From the NCBI GenBank assembly GCA_902616595.1, contig CACMTJ010000003.1, positions 40,139 through 104,138 on the forward strand: a DNA stretch of 64,000 nucleotides. The letters run 5' to 3'. Under the pieces are notes generated by a model, which had not been told where the DNA came from, did not search any database, and saw only the letters and a program-made list of their open reading frames with translations. The stretch is from an uncultured Prochlorococcus sp. GTDB taxonomy: Bacteria; Cyanobacteriota; Cyanobacteriia; PCC-6307; Cyanobiaceae. This document shows positions 54,305 to 61,896 of the stretch, piece by piece; positions within the stretch are counted from its first letter, which is position 1, and every line of letters starts with the position of its first letter. The position numbers were made by a program, and so were the translations under genes.

Positions 54305-54323
54305 GATAATAATTCTCATTATC
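54305..54323 (-). promoter_or_regulatory. Fur-box-like site 2
   Basis: Read on the minus strand, GATAATGAGAATTATTATC matches the Fur consensus at 17 of 19 positions by my count. It lies 12 bases before the ATG at 54336, which also argues for that start over the ATG at 54303 that would place this site inside the coding sequence. Confidence 0.7.
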
Positions 54324-54335
54324 ATATTTAAATTA

Positions 54336-54923
54336 ATGAATTTCCATAATTATGGAGAATCTCCGTCAAAATTAGTAAGGATAATAACTGGACAATCCGT
54401 ATTAATAGATCCTTCATCAAGGCCAAAAGGGACTTGCCTTGAAGTCGAGAGTGGAATTGCAAGAGTTTATTGTCCTTGTGAAGAAACAGAAGGAATGACG
54501 CTCGCATTTTTACAATCAGGAGATCAATTAAGGACAGACCTTTTATGTAGCGAAGGTGTCTGCGTTGAAGCACTAACAGATTTGTCGTTTCACAGCAATG
54601 TAAATATTGATGAGAATATGGGTTTCGATGCAGTAAATGAATGGACTTTGCAACTTCTTAGGATTAGACACTTAGGAAATGCAGAACAGCGATTACAAGC
54701 CTTGTTTTCAATACTAGTAAATCGTCTAGGTAGAAGATGTGGCCAATGGTGTGAGTTACCTTTTAGGTTAACTCACGAAAGGATTGGCGAATTAATCGGT
54801 TCTACACGAGTAACATCAACAAGATTAATTTCTAAATTAAGATCATCTGAGTTATTAATAGCTCCTATCGGGACCCAAACAGTCAGTGTTGCCCCTTCTT
54901 TTATTGAAACATCGCCGCTATAA
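54336..54923 (+). CDS. Crp/Fnr-family transcriptional regulator
   Basis: A regulator of about 195 residues (start ATG 54336, MNFHNYGESPS; an upstream ATG at 54303 overlaps Fur box 2). The N-terminal part is a shortened cNMP-binding fold (LVRIITGQSVLIDPSSRPKG, SGDQLRTDLLC), and the C-terminal HTH has LTHERIGELIGSTRVTSTRL. It lacks the cAMP-binding signature, so the signal is unknown; several Cys (CPCEE, CSEGVC) could sense metal or redox state. Fur boxes upstream suggest iron control. Confidence 0.85.
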   Translation: MNFHNYGESPSKLVRIITGQSVLIDPSSRPKGTCLEVESGIARVYCPCEETEGMTLAFLQSGDQLRTDLLCSEGVCVEALTDLSFHSNVNIDENMGFDAVNEWTLQLLRIRHLGNAEQRLQALFSILVNRLGRRCGQWCELPFRLTHERIGELIGSTRVTSTRLISKLRSSELLIAPIGTQTVSVAPSFIETSPL

Positions 54924-54927
54924 AAAC

Positions 54928-55215
54928 ATGAAGGAATCACATTCACTTACAAACAACTTGTTGATGGAAGTTGATGTTTTATCGAATAGACTCAGAAATA
55001 TCAGGCAATCCTATAAAACTACAAAAAATAAAGCATTGAGGGGAAGATTATATGCTGAAAACAAAAATATTTTTAAAAGAGTTAATGAGATTAATAAAAT
55101 AGCCAAACTCTTAAATAAAAATAATGAGAAAATTAACTTTTCGAATTTACTTTTTGAAATAACCAAAAGGACATTGAATGAAAATAAATTTGAAAGTAAT
55201 TTATTTTTTCTTTAA
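54928..55215 (+). CDS. Small basic coiled protein of unknown function (95 aa)
   Basis: A soluble protein of 95 residues from ATG at 54928 (MKESHSLTNNLLMEVDVLSN), rich in Lys, Asn and Arg. The run NRLRNIRQSYKTTKNKALRG and AENKNIFKRVNEINKIAK is helical and probably coiled. It begins 4 bases after the Crp-family gene and likely shares its transcript, so it may be iron-regulated. Its end overlaps the convergent ferritin gene by 15 bases. Unrecognised. Confidence 0.65.
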   Translation: MKESHSLTNNLLMEVDVLSNRLRNIRQSYKTTKNKALRGRLYAENKNIFKRVNEINKIAKLLNKNNEKINFSNLLFEITKRTLNENKFESNLFFL

Positions 55216-55761
55216 ATCACTATCTATTAGTAATATTGCCGAAGGTTGATTAGAAGCAAACTTTACCTTGCCTAGTATGTTCGCAAATTCATCTTCCGAT
55301 TGTGTTTGAGCCTCTATAATAGGATCTAAAAATACGTTAGTTCTTGTATCTGAAATTCTTTCTGATATAGAATAAAGTTGTTGTAGAGATGAAGTTAAAT
55401 CAGCCTCCATATTAAAAGAATAAGAAATCAACTCCTCTATAGAATCCCATGTTTGAACGGGTGCAGGAATTTCATCTAATTTTACGCTTTGTCCTCTAGC
55501 GATTAAGTAATCTGCAAATTTCTGAGCATGTTCCATTTCGCCTTGTGATTCACTTAGAAAATGAGAGGCAAATCCATTTAAATCACGTTCTTGAAACCAT
55601 AGATACATAGAAAAATATTGAACATTGGCATATCTTTCCATTGTTAGATGTTCAAAAATATTATCCAATAAACTATTATCTATCGGTTGAGCAACAGCTC
55701 TGCCAGATGGACCAAAATTAATTAATTTCTTTGTTTTTAAATTATTTTCATTCATATTCAA
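55201..55761 (-). CDS. Ferritin (bacterial non-heme)
   Basis: A 186-residue ferritin. The N-terminal 25 residues form an extension, then the four-helix bundle begins. Ferroxidase ligands are visible: Glu42 in MERYANVQYFSMYLWFQ, Glu75 and His78 in ESQGEMEHAQKFADYL, and an acidic residue on helix C in the region around ISYSFNMEADLT. It stores iron as a mineral, matching the Fur-like box 79 bases upstream of its start. It ends 15 bases inside the convergent gene. Confidence 0.92.
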   Translation of the reverse strand: MNMNENNLKTKKLINFGPSGRAVAQPIDNSLLDNIFEHLTMERYANVQYFSMYLWFQERDLNGFASHFLSESQGEMEHAQKFADYLIARGQSVKLDEIPAPVQTWDSIEELISYSFNMEADLTSSLQQLYSISERISDTRTNVFLDPIIEAQTQSEDEFANILGKVKFASNQPSAILLIDSDLKKK

Positions 55762-55839
55762 CTAAGTATCTAAATAAATAATACAACATTTTGTATAAAT
55801 TAGTAATTAATAAATCCTTTAAATTAAAATAAATAATAT

Positions 55840-55858
55840 GATAATGAAAATCACTCGC
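55840..55858 (+). promoter_or_regulatory. Fur-box-like site 3, between ferritin and a small Cys-rich gene
   Basis: GATAATGAAAATCACTCGC matches the Fur consensus at 15 of 19 positions by my count. It lies 79 bases upstream of the ferritin start (minus strand) and 10 bases before the ATG of the small plus-strand gene at 55869, so it may serve either or both. Confidence 0.5.
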
Positions 55859-55868
55859 AATACTATAA

Positions 55869-55991
55869 ATGAATTTAGAGTACAGTTTTTCTGAACTGCT
55901 ATTAACTAAAAAAATATATAAAAGCAAAAAAAAGAAATGTAAAAAGAAAAAATGCTCTAATTGGAAGGGAGGCAAGTGTAATTGCCTATAA
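55869..55991 (+). CDS. Small Cys/Lys-rich peptide (40 aa), candidate iron-regulated gene
   Basis: A 40-residue frame (ATG 55869, TAA 55989-55991). The first half, NLEYSFSELLLTKKIYKS, is helical, and the second half is strongly basic with four Cys: KCKKKKCSNWKGGKCNCL. Cys spacing C-x4-C ... C-x1-C near the end may bind metal. The Fur-like box immediately upstream suggests iron-dependent expression. It lies on the opposite strand to the FutC-like gene and ends 7 bases from it. Confidence 0.5.
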   Translation: MNLEYSFSELLLTKKIYKSKKKKCKKKKCSNWKGGKCNCL

Positions 55992-55998
55992 ATAAATT

Positions 55999-57075
55999 CT
56001 ATATATGTACCTTATGTGCTCCAGGATATAAAAAATAATAAATATTTTTATTAATAGAAAGAGAACATTTATCACCATTATTCAGAAGATTATTAATATC
56101 AGTTCTAACCCTTAATATGTTTCCATTAATAGATACTTTATATATAAGAAATTCTCCAAAAAATTCTTTAGATATAACAATCGCGTCACCAGATTCTGAT
56201 CTATTAATTGAAATAAATTTAGGCGAAATTGACAGACTTTTGATACTTGTATTTTTCAAATACTCTGAACAATTTATTTCACCTAAACAAGAAATATATG
56301 AATTACCATTTTTTTTGAGATTAATAACATTATTGCCCAAAATAAAACTACTAACAAATATGGTCTTAGGTTTATTAAGAAGGTTAATTGGTGTATCAAT
56401 TTGATGTATTTTTCCATCATTCATAACGGCGACTTTATCGCAAATTGACATCGCTTCTTCCGGATCATGAGTAACCATCAATCCGCTTGCATTGCAACCT
56501 TTTAGAATATTAGGAAGTTCACTTCTCAATTTTAGTTTGACATGCAAATCAAGACTACAAAAAGGTTCATCTAATAAAATAAAATTTGTACCTGGAGCAA
56601 GAGCTCTAGCAATTGCGAGTCTTTGTTTTTGACCTCCAGATAGTTCATGTGGGTACTTTCCAACAAAACTATCAAGACCAACAACATTTAATAAATAATC
56701 AACTCTAGATCTGTCTTTTTTGTTTTTCAAACCAAAAATTACATTTTCCAAAACAGTTAAGTGAGGGAAAAGTGCATAGTCTTGAAAAACCATACCAATA
56801 TTTCTTTTCTCAGGACTAAGAATTTTTTCCCTGCTTGAAATTTCCTTATCATTTAGTGAAATCCTCCCTCTAGAGGGGTATTCGAACCCCGCAATTAATC
56901 TTAAAAGAGTAGTTTTTCCGCAACCAGAAGGACCAAGCAACCCTAACAATTCGCCATTTTCAATTTTCAGGTTAATTTCGTTTAATATCCAATTTGAACA
57001 TTCTCTCTTATCATATTTATGATGCAAATCATCAATTATTAACGCATCATTTTTCACTAAGTTCTTCTTATTCAA
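55999..57075 (-). CDS. futC: FbpC/FutC-type ABC ATPase (probable iron uptake)
   Basis: A 358-residue ABC ATPase. Walker A is LLGLLGPSGCGKTTLLRLIA, the signature ELSGGQKQRLAIARAL, Walker B FILLDEPFCSLDLHVK and the switch His LMVTHDPEEAMSICDKV. A C-terminal regulatory OB-type domain (about 240-358) follows, as in the FbpC/FutC/CysA class. The iron assignment rests on the neighbouring ferritin and Fur-like boxes and on family type; a sulfate or other anion importer is the alternative. Permease genes are not in the window. Confidence 0.72.
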   Translation of the reverse strand: MNKKNLVKNDALIIDDLHHKYDKRECSNWILNEINLKIENGELLGLLGPSGCGKTTLLRLIAGFEYPSRGRISLNDKEISSREKILSPEKRNIGMVFQDYALFPHLTVLENVIFGLKNKKDRSRVDYLLNVVGLDSFVGKYPHELSGGQKQRLAIARALAPGTNFILLDEPFCSLDLHVKLKLRSELPNILKGCNASGLMVTHDPEEAMSICDKVAVMNDGKIHQIDTPINLLNKPKTIFVSSFILGNNVINLKKNGNSYISCLGEINCSEYLKNTSIKSLSISPKFISINRSESGDAIVISKEFFGEFLIYKVSINGNILRVRTDINNLLNNGDKCSLSINKNIYYFLYPGAHKVHI

Positions 57076-57153
57076 ATATATTAAGTTAGCAGAAAATATT
57101 CACCTAAAATATCCCTTGTATAATTTTATACACCCCTCTAATTTTAAAATTTA

Positions 57154-57807
57154 ATGAGAAAGTCTGAAAGAGCAGAAATAATACGCGAGGAACTCAAAAA
57201 ACTATATCCGTCGCCACCAATACCCCTTGACCATACAAATGCTTATACACTTCTAGTTGCCGTAGTATTAAGTGCTCAATCAACAGATAAGAAAGTTAAT
57301 GAATTAACAAAAAACTTATTTAAGGTTGCAGATGATCCTGAAAAGATGATACAGCTAGGTATTAATGGCATTTACGAATACATAAAATTTTTAGGACTAT
57401 CTAATCAAAAATCCAAGAACATCTATAACTTATCTAAATTATTGATAGAGAAGCATAGTGGTAAGGTCCCAGATTCTTTCGAGAAGCTTGAATCTCTTCC
57501 CGGAGTTGGTCATAAAACAGCATCAGTTGTAATGTCTCAAGTTTTTAAAATACCCTCATTCCCAGTAGATACTCACATACACAGGTTGGCACAAAGATGG
57601 GGTCTATCAAATGGAGATAGCGTAGTTCAAACAGAAAAAGACCTAAAAAAAATTTTTCCAGTTAATGAATGGAATACCTTACATTTGCAAATAATCTTTT
57701 ATGGCAGAGAATACTGCACAGCAAGAGGTTGTGATGGAACAAAATGTTATTTATGTCACACTCTTTATCCCAAAAGAAAAAAGAAATTTATATGTAAAAA
57801 GCCTTAA
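57154..57807 (+). CDS. nth: Endonuclease III (Nth)
   Basis: A 217-residue DNA glycosylase/AP lyase. The helix-hairpin-helix LESLPGVGHKTASVVMSQVF carries the catalytic Lys, and the catalytic Asp is in FPVDTHIHRLAQRWG. The C-terminal Cys run CTARGCDGTKCYLC has spacing C-x4-C-x4-C-x2-C, unlike the C-x6-C-x2-C-x5-C of E. coli Nth. A [4Fe-4S] cluster may still form, or the cluster site is altered. It removes oxidised pyrimidines from DNA. Confidence 0.92.
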   Translation: MRKSERAEIIREELKKLYPSPPIPLDHTNAYTLLVAVVLSAQSTDKKVNELTKNLFKVADDPEKMIQLGINGIYEYIKFLGLSNQKSKNIYNLSKLLIEKHSGKVPDSFEKLESLPGVGHKTASVVMSQVFKIPSFPVDTHIHRLAQRWGLSNGDSVVQTEKDLKKIFPVNEWNTLHLQIIFYGREYCTARGCDGTKCYLCHTLYPKRKKKFICKKP

Positions 57808-57842
57808 GAAATTTATATAATATTTAAATTAGTTTTTTAATC

Positions 57843-58502
57843 ATGAAAATAGCAATTACTGGTGCATCGGGGAAAACAGGTTATAGAATTTCCGAAGAAG
57901 CAGTTAAGAAAGGATATAAAGTAAGGCAAATCATAAGAAAGAATTCAAAAGTTTCAGCAGGACTAGAGCGTTTAGAAACAATTAGGGTTTCACTAGACAA
58001 AAAAGGAGAACTTGATGAAGCTTTAAAAGATATTGATGCTTTGATAATTGCGACTGGAGCAAGAGCATCATTAGATTTAACCGGTCCTGCAAAGGTTGAT
58101 GCATTAGGTGTATACAGGCAATTAGAGAGTTGCAAAAGAGTTGGTATTAAAAGAGTTATTTTAGTTAGTTCCCTTTGTACTGGTAAATTATTTCACCCAT
58201 TAAACTTATTTGGTTTAATTCTTATTTGGAAGAAATTAGGTGAAAACTTTCTACGCAATTCAAATTTTGAATGGACTATTATTAGGCCTGGAGGATTAAA
58301 GGAAAATGAAGATATTAAATCAGAAAATATAAATTATTCAAAAGAGGATACTCAAATTAATGGATCAATCCCAAGAAGATTAGTTGCGCAATGTTGTATA
58401 GATTCTTTAAAAAACAAAGAATCCATAAATAAATTAATAGAAGTTACAAGTTCGAATGATAATAAAAAGATATCTTTTAAAAAAGCTATGCAAATGATTT
58501 AA
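57843..58502 (+). CDS. NAD(P)-binding SDR-like protein (NmrA/YCF39 type)
   Basis: A 219-residue atypical short-chain dehydrogenase with the dinucleotide motif KIAITGASGKTGYRISEEAV at its start, ALIIATGARASLDL and VSSLCTGKLFHPLN. It lacks the classical Tyr-x3-Lys catalytic pair in a clear position, typical of the NmrA-like group, which often regulates or assists assembly. In cyanobacteria related proteins act in chlorophyll or PSII assembly; the role here is open. It starts 35 bases after nth. Confidence 0.78.
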   Translation: MKIAITGASGKTGYRISEEAVKKGYKVRQIIRKNSKVSAGLERLETIRVSLDKKGELDEALKDIDALIIATGARASLDLTGPAKVDALGVYRQLESCKRVGIKRVILVSSLCTGKLFHPLNLFGLILIWKKLGENFLRNSNFEWTIIRPGGLKENEDIKSENINYSKEDTQINGSIPRRLVAQCCIDSLKNKESINKLIEVTSSNDNKKISFKKAMQMI

Positions 58503-58528
58503 AAGATGTAAATATATAAATTAAAACT

Positions 58529-58717
58529 ATGAAAATAAATCCCAAAATTGACGCATTACAATTAATGCTTACTGATTTAAGAACTAGAAATGAGCCAATA
58601 AGACATAAAGCTGCATTTAAAGGCTGTCAACCAGAATTTCAAAGTCTTGTATCAAGATTAATAAAGCAGTTAGAGGAAGAATTAGTTGCTGAAAAGCTTA
58701 CTAATCGTGATAGTTAA
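58529..58717 (+). CDS. Small conserved protein of unknown function (62 aa)
   Basis: A 62-residue soluble, helical, charged protein. It begins MKINPKIDALQLMLTDLRTR and has a middle NEPIRHKAAFKGCQPEFQ and a C-terminal helix VSRLIKQLEEELVAEKL. Codon use and a tight start 26 bases after the SDR gene argue for a real gene in one transcript. Unrecognised. Confidence 0.7.
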   Translation: MKINPKIDALQLMLTDLRTRNEPIRHKAAFKGCQPEFQSLVSRLIKQLEEELVAEKLTNRDS

Positions 58718-58727
58718 AAAATTTAGA

Positions 58728-59339
58728 TTACTTAAATGAAATTAAGTTATCCAATTTTGCTTGTTCTGAAAGTTCATCATATCCTCCAAAAAATTTATTA
58801 TCCAAAAATATTTGAGGGAAAGTATTATGGCTACTTTGAGCCATGATTTTTTGAAAGCTCTCATCATTGTCTATTAGATTAACTTCATGAGGGATAGATA
58901 AAGAATTAAGCAACCTAATTGCTCTTTTAGACCAAGGACAATCCTTTAAAATATATGCTTTTACACGTGATTCATTAGTGATTAAATCATGATTTGAGAT
59001 ATTAATAATTTTCTGTTCAAAAGAAAGTAATAATATATCAGTCCCTTTTTTTACAATACATCCCTCCTCAAGATGCCCGCCAAACACATTACATCCCTCA
59101 TCTGCAAAACTCAAATGTAAATGAACATCTCCTTTATTAAAATGTCCGTTTAAAGAAACTATCTCTAGATTCCCTTCAAATTTATTTATCTCTTGATTAC
59201 CTGGGCATTGAATACAAACTGTTCTAAGATTACCAACCACTCCAGAAACATAACCGTATAAATTATTCGATAAAGAATATTCTTTAATTGAATTTATCAA
59301 ATCAGATTCTGGAGATAGCTTTAGGCTATGAGGCTGCAT
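58728..59339 (-). CDS. PPC (DUF296) domain fused to a glutaredoxin
   Basis: A 203-residue fusion. Residues 1-115 form a PPC/DUF296 domain with YGYVSGVVGNLRTV, VSLNGHFNKGDVHLHLSFAD and NVFGGHLEEGCIV, a fold found in plant AHL DNA-binding proteins and stand-alone bacterial proteins. Residues 126-203 form a glutaredoxin with CPWS (Cys134, Ser137) in VKAYILKDCPWSKRA, plus FPQIFLDNKFFGGYDEL with the cis-Pro and GG glutathione contact. The CPxS monothiol-like site suggests glutathione-dependent reduction or iron-sulfur binding. The pairing is uncommon; its role is unknown. Confidence 0.85.
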   Translation of the reverse strand: MQPHSLKLSPESDLINSIKEYSLSNNLYGYVSGVVGNLRTVCIQCPGNQEINKFEGNLEIVSLNGHFNKGDVHLHLSFADEGCNVFGGHLEEGCIVKKGTDILLLSFEQKIINISNHDLITNESRVKAYILKDCPWSKRAIRLLNSLSIPHEVNLIDNDESFQKIMAQSSHNTFPQIFLDNKFFGGYDELSEQAKLDNLISFK

Positions 59340-59523
59340 TAGATATAAGGAATAATTTTGTAATATAAAACATTATTAATCATAAACAAAAGTTGAGTTT
59401 ATAATCTTTAGTATTCGGATTTAAATTAAATTTTAGAATCTAGCATCAAAAACCATTTAAAATTTTTACTTAAAATTTAAGCTTGCTGAGAGTGTAATAT
59501 ATTTTTTATATACAAACACTAAT

Positions 59524-60063
59524 TTGTCATTAAGAAAAAATCTTAAAAATTTGGCATTGAATATTCCCAATTTATTATCGATATCTCGCCTTTTCCTTGT
59601 ATTTCCATTAATACTTTTTTTAGAAATTAACAGACCTTTTTATGTCTTTATATTGATTATTATTGGAGGTTTAACTGATTATTTTGACGGGTTAATTGCA
59701 AGGAAATTTAATCTTAGAACCAGATTAGGAGCTATCCTTGATCCCTTAAGCGATAAAGTATTATATTTAATTCCTTTGACCTTTCTTTGTAAAAATAATT
59801 TCATACCCTTCTGGTCTTTGTCATTAATTTTATTTAGAGAATTAATTATCTCTAGCCTAAGGAACTCAACAAAAGACGGTTTACCAGCATCAATGTTAGG
59901 AAAATATAAAACATTTTTCTTTTTTATTTCAGTAATTACCTTCTTTACACCATTAAAAATTAGCTTATTGAATAATTTGGCTTTAATTTTTTATTGGTTA
60001 GGATTCATCCTGACTTTTGTGACTTTATTAGGCTATTTAAGAATTAAAAAGAATATTATCTGA
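59524..60063 (+). CDS. pgsA: CDP-alcohol phosphatidyltransferase, probable PgsA
   Basis: A 179-residue membrane enzyme with five to six helices. The catalytic D-G-x2-A-R-x8-G-x3-D-x3-D motif reads DYFDGLIARKF then NLRTRLGAILDPLSD. The family makes phosphatidylglycerophosphate, the precursor of phosphatidylglycerol, an essential thylakoid lipid. The start is TTG at 59524, and IPNLLSISRLFLVFPLIL follows. Its last 27 bases overlap the convergent SDR gene. Confidence 0.9.
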   Translation: MSLRKNLKNLALNIPNLLSISRLFLVFPLILFLEINRPFYVFILIIIGGLTDYFDGLIARKFNLRTRLGAILDPLSDKVLYLIPLTFLCKNNFIPFWSLSLILFRELIISSLRNSTKDGLPASMLGKYKTFFFFISVITFFTPLKISLLNNLALIFYWLGFILTFVTLLGYLRIKKNII

Positions 60064-60963
60064 ATTTTCATCAAACTCCTCACTCTTTTTATTATTAAAA
60101 TCATTCACAAAACTATCCTTTAGACCGTTAAATAAATCAAAAGTTGGCTCCCACTCTAAATCACGTTTTATCTTAGAGATATCAGTATGATAATGATTTA
60201 ATCTAATTGGAAATCCCTTTCGAGACTTAGGATCTAATTTTTGATAATCAAATGTTCTTAAAGAAATCTCATTTTGGTTTAATCCAAGAACATTCGCACA
60301 GAAATAAATTAAACCCTTTATTGTTACTCCTTTTTCACCTGAACAATTGTAAATATTATTTTTGGAATTTTCAAAATTTATGCACCTAATCATTACGTCA
60401 GTTAGATCAGAAACATGGCCTAGCTGAGTAATTAAAGAACCGTCACCAGGGATTGGTATAGATTTTTTAGTAAATAATCTTTCAAAAAACCAGTTTTCAA
60501 TTTTATTATAATTTCCAGGTCCATAAATATAAGTAGGTCTAAAACTTGTAAAAGGAATTTTTTGGTTTATTAACCAATTTTCTGTCTCAAACTTTCCTTT
60601 ATGCCTACTTTCTTGATCAATAGGATCAACTTCGGATAAAGGTAGTTCACAATTATCTTTATAAACACCTGCAGAGCTTACATATATATATCTCTTGAAA
60701 GAGTTATCTAAATTTTCTAAAAGAAGTTTGGTTTGTTCTAACTCTCGTCCAGAAATATCAAAAACAACATCATACTTTTCATTTCTTAGCTTGAAGATAT
60801 CTTCTGAATTATTTCTATCACCCTTAATTAAATTTGTTTTTTCAGGATTACTTTTATTACCTCTCGTGAAAATATCAATATCATAATTTTTACTTAATAA
60901 CTTTCCAACCAAAGACTTGCCAACAAATCTAGTGCCACCCATTACAAGAATTTTCATATTCAA
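60037..60963 (-). CDS. SDR-family protein similar to CSP41B
   Basis: A 308-residue extended SDR. The N-terminal NAD(P) motif is KILVMGGTRFVGKSLVGKLL, the YVSSAGVYKDN block is Ser-x-Tyr-like, and RPTYIYGPGNYNKIENWFF and HVSDLTDVMIRCINF are close to the CSP41/NDP-sugar epimerase group. Plant CSP41 proteins associate with chloroplast RNA and ribosomes. The cyanobacterial homologue is of uncertain role. Its 3' end overlaps the pgsA gene by 27 bases. Confidence 0.78.
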   Translation of the reverse strand: MNMKILVMGGTRFVGKSLVGKLLSKNYDIDIFTRGNKSNPEKTNLIKGDRNNSEDIFKLRNEKYDVVFDISGRELEQTKLLLENLDNSFKRYIYVSSAGVYKDNCELPLSEVDPIDQESRHKGKFETENWLINQKIPFTSFRPTYIYGPGNYNKIENWFFERLFTKKSIPIPGDGSLITQLGHVSDLTDVMIRCINFENSKNNIYNCSGEKGVTIKGLIYFCANVLGLNQNEISLRTFDYQKLDPKSRKGFPIRLNHYHTDISKIKRDLEWEPTFDLFNGLKDSFVNDFNNKKSEEFDENSDNILFNS

Positions 60964-61049
60964 AAAATATTTAACTGAAGTAGTAATCTTAAATAGAATT
61001 ACATATTGAATAGTACTACTAATAAGTAATTAATGAAAAGGATGATTCT

Positions 61050-61817
61050 ATGGACCTAATACCAGCAATTGATTTAATGAATGGTAAGTGTGTAAGGCTT
61101 TTTAAAGGCGACTTTAATAAAAGAAAAGACTTCACTAAAGAGCCTCATGAGCAGGCTAAATTTTGGGAGAGTGAAGGAGCAAAATATATACATATAGTTG
61201 ATTTGGATGCTGCAAAAACTGGATCCCCAACAAATGATAAATCAATAAAAAAGATTGCAAAAACAGTTAACATACCTATTCAAATAGGTGGGGGGATAAG
61301 GTCTCAAGAAAGGATAGAACAATTATTTTCTTATGGTATTGAGAAAGTTATCATGGGAACCTCTGCGATAGAAAATAAAGAACTAGTTAAAAACTTATCA
61401 AATAAATTTCCTGGAAGGATAATTGTTGGGATAGATGCAAAAGATGGAAAAGTTAGTACAAGGGGTTGGCTTGAGCAATCTAATATTTTTGCCACAGATC
61501 TAGTAAAGGAGTTTTCTTCATTTAAAATTGCTAGTTTTATTGTTACAGATATAAATACAGATGGGACTTTAGAAGGGACTAATGAAGAATTCATAAAAAG
61601 CATCCTTGAGATTACAGATATTCCAGTAATAGCCTCAGGAGGTGTTGGTTCAATTTCTGATTTATTATCATTAGTAAAATATGAAAATTCTGGACTCTTT
61701 GGAGTAATTGTAGGTAAAGCTCTATATGAAAATAAATTCACAATAAACGAAGCGAATAATGTATTGTCATCAGAGAGATTAAATGACTTTGATCTAAACA
61801 GAAATTACTACGCTTAA
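61050..61817 (+). CDS. hisA: ProFAR isomerase HisA
   Basis: A 255-residue TIM-barrel enzyme. DLIPAIDLMNGKCVRLFKGD has the catalytic Asp at strand 1, YIHIVDLDAAKTG, GGGIRSQE, and the second catalytic Asp in FIVTDINTDGTLEG are all present, with ASGGVGSISDL as the phosphate site. It isomerises ProFAR in histidine synthesis. It stands alone, as in other cyanobacteria, with the other his genes elsewhere. Confidence 0.97.
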   Translation: MDLIPAIDLMNGKCVRLFKGDFNKRKDFTKEPHEQAKFWESEGAKYIHIVDLDAAKTGSPTNDKSIKKIAKTVNIPIQIGGGIRSQERIEQLFSYGIEKVIMGTSAIENKELVKNLSNKFPGRIIVGIDAKDGKVSTRGWLEQSNIFATDLVKEFSSFKIASFIVTDINTDGTLEGTNEEFIKSILEITDIPVIASGGVGSISDLLSLVKYENSGLFGVIVGKALYENKFTINEANNVLSSERLNDFDLNRNYYA

Positions 61818-61896
61818 AAGAGTATAAAAATTGATTTAAGGCTGGTATTTGCAGTAATTGTTAGTTAATTTTGTATAAGAGATAAGAAATCTAGTC

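Noticed and set aside
55748..55975. 75-codon minus-strand hydrophobic frame upstream of ferritin
   Set aside because: It is antisense to the Cys-rich peptide, spans a Fur-like box and the ferritin promoter, and is a Phe/Leu/Tyr-rich run typical of reverse-complemented Lys-rich sequence.
60061..60100. Possible Yfr1-like CU-rich motif
   Set aside because: The sequence is inside the CSP41-like coding region, matches only part of the motif and has no stem on either side.
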